A stretch of DNA of 8,441 nt, from assembly GCA_007279775.1 (NCBI GenBank), contig QYPD01000006.1, forward strand, positions 1 through 8,441. Reading direction: 5' to 3'. Position 1 is the stretch's first letter. Every line of letters starts with the position of its first letter. The notes beneath the pieces were generated by a model. It was not told the origin of the DNA. It ran no database searches and worked only from the letters and a program-made list of their open reading frames with translations. The position numbers were made by a program, and so were the translations under genes. This document shows, piece after piece, positions 5,586-8,441 of this stretch. This stretch comes from Spirochaetia bacterium (GTDB taxonomy: Bacteria > Patescibacteriota > Minisyncoccia > UBA6257 > UBA9933).

Positions 5586-5945
5586 CTATCGTTTTGAAGC
5601 AGCTTCAACCGCTTCTTCAATCTCTTCAAGCCGAACCGGCTTGAAAAAGATTCTATCCGCGCCAGCAGCTTTACCGACACTCTTCACTTCTTCCCTTTCA
5701 TCGCCAGATATAAGCACGACAAAGGTTTTTGGCGAAGACCGTTTTATTTCCCGTACCACTTCCTCGCCAAGCATACCGCCGGGCATCGTGCGGTCCGTGA
5801 ATACAACGTCAAAGCCGCCGCTATGCTTGAAAACATCCAAGCCATTAATGCCATTCGCCGCGGTGGTCACGTCGCCAAGACTCGACAGAATCTCGGCGAA
5901 CATAACACGAATAGACTGCTCATCATCAATCACTAATATTCTCAC
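5586..5945 (-). CDS. Single-domain response regulator (CheY-like receiver)
   Basis: This 119-residue protein is one receiver domain with no output domain. It would accept a phosphoryl group from a histidine kinase and signal by protein contact. Key residues are in place: the acidic pair Asp7-Asp8 in VIDDE, phospho-acceptor Asp51 in FTDRTMPGG, Ser80 in LISGD, and Lys102 in FFKPV with an aromatic before it. The start is GTG at 5945, because a clear SD (AGAGAGGG) is correctly placed upstream and MRILVIDDE is the normal receiver beginning. It has its own consensus promoter (5994-6022) and its own terminator, so it is monocistronic. No histidine kinase is in the window, and its partner is unknown. 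The SD and GTG start differ from the surrounding housekeeping genes, which may mean a separate origin. Confidence 0.95.
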   Translation of the reverse strand: MRILVIDDEQSIRVMFAEILSSLGDVTTAANGINGLDVFKHSGGFDVVFTDRTMPGGMLGEEVVREIKRSSPKTFVVLISGDEREEVKSVGKAAGADRIFFKPVRLEEIEEAVEAASKR

Positions 5946-5953
5946 TTTTCAAT

Positions 5954-5961
5954 CCCTCTCT
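5954..5961 (-). promoter_or_regulatory. Shine-Dalgarno site deciding the GTG start of the response regulator
   Basis: The minus strand reads AGAGAGGG, with GAGG ending 9 nt before GTG (5945). It supports a GTG start with no alternative ATG. It stands out because most genes in this window have no SD. Confidence 0.75.
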
Positions 5962-5993
5962 TTCAATTTTTTTATTTTAGAATTGCTGAATTT

Positions 5994-6022
5994 ATAATAA
6001 ACTATTATTTAACTTTTGTCAA
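5994..6022 (-). promoter_or_regulatory. Consensus sigma70 promoter for the response regulator
   Basis: On the minus strand TTGACA (6022-6017) and TATTAT (5999-5994) are 17 nt apart, close to ideal. The start of transcription would be near 5987, giving a leader of about 42 nt. The -35 box directly adjoins the inverted repeat at 6023-6036. Confidence 0.8.
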
Positions 6023-6131
6023 CCCCGTTAGAAGCTATTAATCTATATTATTTCTACTAATAAGATTTGGCTATTTTCATCTAGAATGAATAAAATTTAA
6101 AAAATTTTTATGGCTAAAGCTTCTAATGGGG
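6023..6131. repeat. 109-bp AT-rich unit bounded by 14-nt inverted repeats
   Basis: CCCCGTTAGAAGCT (6023-6036) and AGCTTCTAATGGGG (6118-6131) are inverted copies with one non-Watson-Crick position. The 81 nt between them are very AT-rich, with no open frame and no T-run typical of a terminator. It may be a small non-autonomous mobile element, an operator, or a folded RNA upstream of the response-regulator promoter. Together with the flanking promoter and terminator, this is all I see in the 251-nt gap between the response regulator and the hydrolase. Confidence 0.6.
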
Positions 6132-6147
6132 TCAAGAAAATTTGTGT

Positions 6148-6193
6148 AAAAAAAAGAGGCCTTGCGAGTGAGTAAACACATTTACTCGCAAGG
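6148..6193 (-). terminator. Intrinsic terminator after the secreted hydrolase
   Basis: The minus strand can form CCTTGCGAGT/ACTCGCAAGG (10 bp, 14-nt loop). Alternatively a 13-bp stem with a 4-nt bulge closes on a CACA-type tetraloop. Either is followed by GCCTC and a run of eight T. It starts 3 nt beyond the hydrolase stop codon at 6197. Confidence 0.85.
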
Positions 6194-6196
6194 CGC

Positions 6197-6844
6197 TCAA
6201 TCTAATGATGCCATCGCAGTTACCTGCAAGGCGTTATAAGGTGCAATCCAGCGATTGATTGTGTCAACCACTGTTTCGGATTCGGTTAACTCTGTATGGT
6301 CCACCCCCTCTAAAACAATCATGCCTGCAACTTTTCGCTTAATCTCAAGTGCAGACGAGAGATCAACCACACCGTCGGTCAGACCATTAGAAAACCAGCT
6401 TTCTGATCCCTTTTTGTAACCGGCGACTACGTATAGAGGGGTTTCGATTTTATCGTCTCCCGGCTCGTAGACAAACCAAGGACAACCCCAGACTCCACCA
6501 CTCGGGGAACCGATGGTTACTACCGCAGTAACCATATCCGGATACTCAACTGCAAGTTTCCGAACAATATTCCCTCCCCAGGAATATCCCACTAAGACTA
6601 CCTTCGTAGTTATCCCTTTTTCCGTAATTTGCCGCATTACATCCGCAGCCCCAGAAGAAAGAGGATAGCTACGTTTCGCAATCACCGTCACGGAACCAGG
6701 GATATTCTCCCTCAGATATTCCATACGGTCCTCGGTATTCCCGTATCCTCCAACGAGGACAACGGTAGCCCGATCCGCCGCTTGCGCCACAGTGGCAACA
6801 AAAAGCAGCAACACAACAACAATAATCTTTCTCATCGTCCTCAT
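6197..6844 (-). CDS. Secreted alpha/beta hydrolase (lipase/esterase-like)
   Basis: This 215-residue protein has a Sec signal peptide: MRTMRK, a hydrophobic stretch at 7-19, and probable cleavage after AQA near residue 22. The mature part is a small alpha/beta hydrolase. VVLVGGYG at 28-35 is the first strand and oxyanion region. GYSWG at 86-90 is the nucleophile elbow with Ser88. DGVV with Asp157 is the likely acid, and GVDH with His183 the base. The order and spacing match a full Ser-Asp-His triad of the PGAP1/lipase-like group. The substrate cannot be read from sequence; an ester or lipid outside the cell is the best guess. Two ATGs are possible (6844 and 6835, three codons apart), and AAGGAAAGGAG suits either. 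It has its own promoter and terminator. It is the only gene here ending in TGA and one of two with an SD, which hints at recent acquisition. Confidence 0.85.
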   Translation of the reverse strand: MRTMRKIIVVVLLLFVATVAQAADRATVVLVGGYGNTEDRMEYLRENIPGSVTVIAKRSYPLSSGAADVMRQITEKGITTKVVLVGYSWGGNIVRKLAVEYPDMVTAVVTIGSPSGGVWGCPWFVYEPGDDKIETPLYVVAGYKKGSESWFSNGLTDGVVDLSSALEIKRKVAGMIVLEGVDHTELTESETVVDTINRWIAPYNALQVTAMASLD

Positions 6845-6855
6845 CTCCTTTCCTT
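6845..6855 (-). promoter_or_regulatory. Double Shine-Dalgarno before the hydrolase
   Basis: The minus strand reads AAGGAAAGGAG immediately before the ATG at 6844. AAGGA is 6 nt from that ATG, while GGAG touches it and is 9 nt from the in-frame ATG at 6835. Both starts are therefore usable and differ by three residues ahead of the signal peptide. Confidence 0.7.
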
Positions 6856-6895
6856 ATGAAATTGTTAATAGTACTTTTCTACTTAAACTGTTTAT

Positions 6896-6923
6896 AGTAT
6901 ACCAGTTTTAGACAAAAAGTCAA
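6896..6923 (-). promoter_or_regulatory. Sigma70-type promoter for the hydrolase, extended -10
   Basis: On the minus strand TTGACT (6923-6918) is 16 nt from TATACT (6901-6896), which is preceded by TGG. Transcription would start near 6889, with a leader of about 45 nt. It lies in the 98-nt gap after ftsA and makes the hydrolase independent of ftsA transcription. Confidence 0.75.
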
Positions 6924-6942
6924 GCCTGATAAAACGCCCGTT

Positions 6943-8166
6943 TTACGGCAATAAATGGCTTAAAATCCTGGAAAACCAGTTATTTTTTGAAATAGACCAG
7001 CCGCCCGATTCAAAAGATTGCTCGACGCCCAAAAGCAACAAACCCGCGGCAACCGCGAATTCCGGGTCTTCAACCTCTTTAACGGTTTCATCGTTTGGAA
7101 ATTCAATTCCTTCAACCTCAACATTACCGGCCTGAACGGGCAGTTTAAGTTCTTTTTTCGCCAACGCCAAAACACCGGACATCTTCCCTCCTCCGCCCAC
7201 TATCACCGCGCCGCTCGGAAGATCACCCGTTTTATTAATCAATTTTAAATCGGCGTTAACGAGCTCGAAAATTTCGTTAAGCCGGATTTCAATGATTTCG
7301 GAAATAAACCGCTTATTCACCGTTGAGTTCAAACTTTCGTCCAATCCATGAAGGTCTATTTTTTCCTTACCTGAAATTTCTTTGGAATCGGCGGCGCCGA
7401 AAAAAATTTTTATTTTTTCCGCGATTTTCACCGAACAGCGCAAACCAATAGCCAAATCATTGGTGATATGAGAAGCGCCTATTGGGAAAGTGGCCGTTGA
7501 AACAAGTTTGCCTTCTTGGTAAACCGCAAGATTCGTTGTGCCGAAGCCGATATCTATTAACGCCACGCCAAGCTCTTTTTGATTTTTATTTAAAACCGAA
7601 CGCGCCGAAGCCAAGGGATTATAAATTATGCCGCCGATTTTTCCGCCCGATGCCTCAAGCGCTTTCACCAAATTATTAAGCGTCGGTTTAAAACAATCTA
7701 TAATCAAACTATTTATTTCCAGCCGGTTACCCACCATTCCCAACGGGTCAATGATGTCGCCGATGCCGTCGACTATGAATTCCTTGGTTATTGTGTGAAC
7801 TATCATCCTGTTCGGCCCGAGGTTTATCGCCTGCGAAGCTTTTATGGCGCGCTCAACGTCTTCGGCGCAAATTTCGCTGTCAGCCCGGGAAACCGCCACT
7901 ATCCCTCGGGAATTTTGAATTCGAATATTGCCGCCTCCGATGTTAACAAAAATATTTTTGGAAGCGGATTTATCAACCTGTTTTATCCCGTCTATAACCG
8001 GCTTTAAAGCCTGAACAAGCTCTTCAATGTTTATAATTTCCCCTTTTCTGATTCCCGCCGAAGGAGATTTAAAAACCGCCGCTAACGACAATTTGCCGCC
8101 TTTCTCCGCTTTGGCGACCAAAACTTTTATTTGCGAAGTTCCTATGTCTAAAGCTGTTATGTACAT
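6943..8166 (-). CDS. ftsA: Cell division protein FtsA
   Basis: This 407-residue actin-like protein would tether FtsZ filaments to the membrane. Phosphate-1 loop ALDIGTSQIK starts at residue 5. The SHS2 (1C) domain lies at about 83-160 with NSRGIVAVSRADSEI. Phosphate-2 loop LIDIGFGTTNLAVY is at 203-216, followed by FPIGASHITNDLAIGL. The adenosine motif VIVGGGGKM is at 321-329. The C-terminal NNWFSRILSHLLP (395-407) is a short amphipathic helix of the membrane-targeting type. I place the start at the ATG at 8166, giving MYITALDIG, the normal FtsA beginning. The open frame reaches 8214, but the extra 16 residues come from AT-rich repeat sequence and lack family similarity. No SD is present. ftsZ is not in the window; the next gene downstream is the hydrolase. 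ybeY lies upstream. Confidence 0.95.
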   Translation of the reverse strand: MYITALDIGTSQIKVLVAKAEKGGKLSLAAVFKSPSAGIRKGEIINIEELVQALKPVIDGIKQVDKSASKNIFVNIGGGNIRIQNSRGIVAVSRADSEICAEDVERAIKASQAINLGPNRMIVHTITKEFIVDGIGDIIDPLGMVGNRLEINSLIIDCFKPTLNNLVKALEASGGKIGGIIYNPLASARSVLNKNQKELGVALIDIGFGTTNLAVYQEGKLVSTATFPIGASHITNDLAIGLRCSVKIAEKIKIFFGAADSKEISGKEKIDLHGLDESLNSTVNKRFISEIIEIRLNEIFELVNADLKLINKTGDLPSGAVIVGGGGKMSGVLALAKKELKLPVQAGNVEVEGIEFPNDETVKEVEDPEFAVAAGLLLLGVEQSFESGGWSISKNNWFSRILSHLLP

Positions 8167-8171
8167 TTTGC

Positions 8172-8288
8172 TAAAATTCCAATTTACAAATTTCAAATCA
8201 CAAACAATACTCAATTTCCAAATTTAAATATTCAAACACGTTTTTGGAATTTTATTGATTTGAATTTTGAATTTGTTTGTAATTTGGT
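8172..8288. repeat. AT-rich imperfect inverted repeat in the ybeY-ftsA gap
   Basis: TAAAATTCCAA (8172-8182) and TTGGAATTTTA (8244-8254) are perfect 11-bp inverted copies. A second, imperfect pairing links about 8179-8205 with about 8257-8288, using repeated caaatt/aatttg words. The left arm lies only 5 nt upstream of the ftsA ATG on the minus strand. There is no gene in the 142-nt gap. Similar caaatt-rich spacers are frequent in CPR genomes, to my recollection. Confidence 0.6.
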
Positions 8289-8308
8289 GCTTGTGGTTTG
8301 GTGCTTTA

Positions 8309-8441
8309 TTAAAATAACTTAGAAATTACCCAATTCTCCATCCTTTCCATCTTTATTATATCATTTTTCTTTTTATGGTCATAACCGAAAAGGTGGAGAA
8401 GTCCGTGAACAAGTAAGTATTTAGTATCTTGTATTTTGTAT
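8309..8441 (-). CDS. ybeY: Endoribonuclease YbeY, C-terminal fragment
   Basis: The last 43 codons and TAA stop of a minus-strand gene enter from the right edge. They contain VHGLLHLFGYDH, the zinc-binding H-G-x-x-H-L-x-G-Y-D-H signature of YbeY with its three histidine ligands, and end in a basic helix (MERMENWVISKLF). YbeY is a metal-dependent RNase that acts in 16S rRNA 3'-end maturation and ribosome quality control. The N-terminal part is outside the window. It is co-oriented with ftsA, separated by the AT-rich inverted repeat, and no terminator is visible between them. Confidence 0.93.
   Translation of the reverse strand, partial: YKIQDTKYLLVHGLLHLFGYDHKKKNDIIKMERMENWVISKLF

Noticed and set aside
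6197..6199. TGA as a recoded glycine codon (as in Gracilibacteria/Absconditabacteria)
   Set aside because: No complete gene has an in-frame TGA, and the hydrolase TGA is followed 3 nt later by its terminator, so it acts as a stop.
6930..6945. TAAAACG-CC-CGTTTTA palindrome as an ftsA terminator
   Set aside because: The stem is AT-rich, includes the ftsA stop codon, and has no T-run after it on the minus strand.
8167..8214. 16-residue N-terminal extension of FtsA
   Set aside because: FtsA proteins begin just before the phosphate-1 loop, as at 8166, and the extra codons lie in the AT-rich inverted repeat.

Overview
The window most likely comes from a member of the Candidate Phyla Radiation (Patescibacteria, probably Parcubacteria-like). 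This is inferred from three things: the LPAGRQG-encoding palindrome in a structured intergenic repeat, AT-rich caaatt-type intergenic repeats, and compact housekeeping genes mostly without Shine-Dalgarno (SD) sequences. No marker in the window settles the lineage. The standard bacterial code fits: all complete genes read through normally and TGA is used once, as a stop.

Almost everything is on the minus strand, so the order of transcription runs from high to low coordinates. At the right edge is the 3' end of ybeY (rRNA-maturation endonuclease), an AT-rich inverted repeat, then ftsA (divisome actin homologue). Next come two separately transcribed genes, a secreted alpha/beta hydrolase (6197-6844) and a single-domain CheY-like response regulator (5586-5945). 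Each has its own sigma70-type promoter, SD and intrinsic terminator. After these comes groES-groEL, behind a strong promoter and an approximately 140-nt leader full of ATCCGAA/TTCGGAT heptamers, ending in an intrinsic terminator at 3256-3281. A further promoter (3230-3258) drives lemA, a TPM-domain (YgcG-like) membrane protein and a soluble diguanylate cyclase, with tRNA-Ser(GGA) starting 4 nt after the cyclase stop. The last minus-strand gene is a membrane-anchored protein with six cysteines (192-671). It meets the end of a plus-strand GIY-YIG endonuclease (1-99) at a shared bidirectional terminator.

How the genes fit together: ybeY, ftsA and groESL are core functions. lemA and the TPM gene are a recurrent envelope-associated pair, here apparently co-transcribed with a c-di-GMP synthase and a serine tRNA. 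The response regulator and hydrolase look like independent accessory genes, possibly acquired, because their translation signals differ from those of their neighbours.

The main unexplained structures are: a 178-bp element of nested hairpins between lemA and the TPM gene (2438-2615); the heptamer-rich groES leader (5383-5489); a 109-bp inverted-repeat unit next to the response-regulator promoter (6023-6131); and the AT-rich inverted repeat upstream of ftsA (8172-8288). I found no CRISPR array, insertion sequence, or clearly new multi-gene system.
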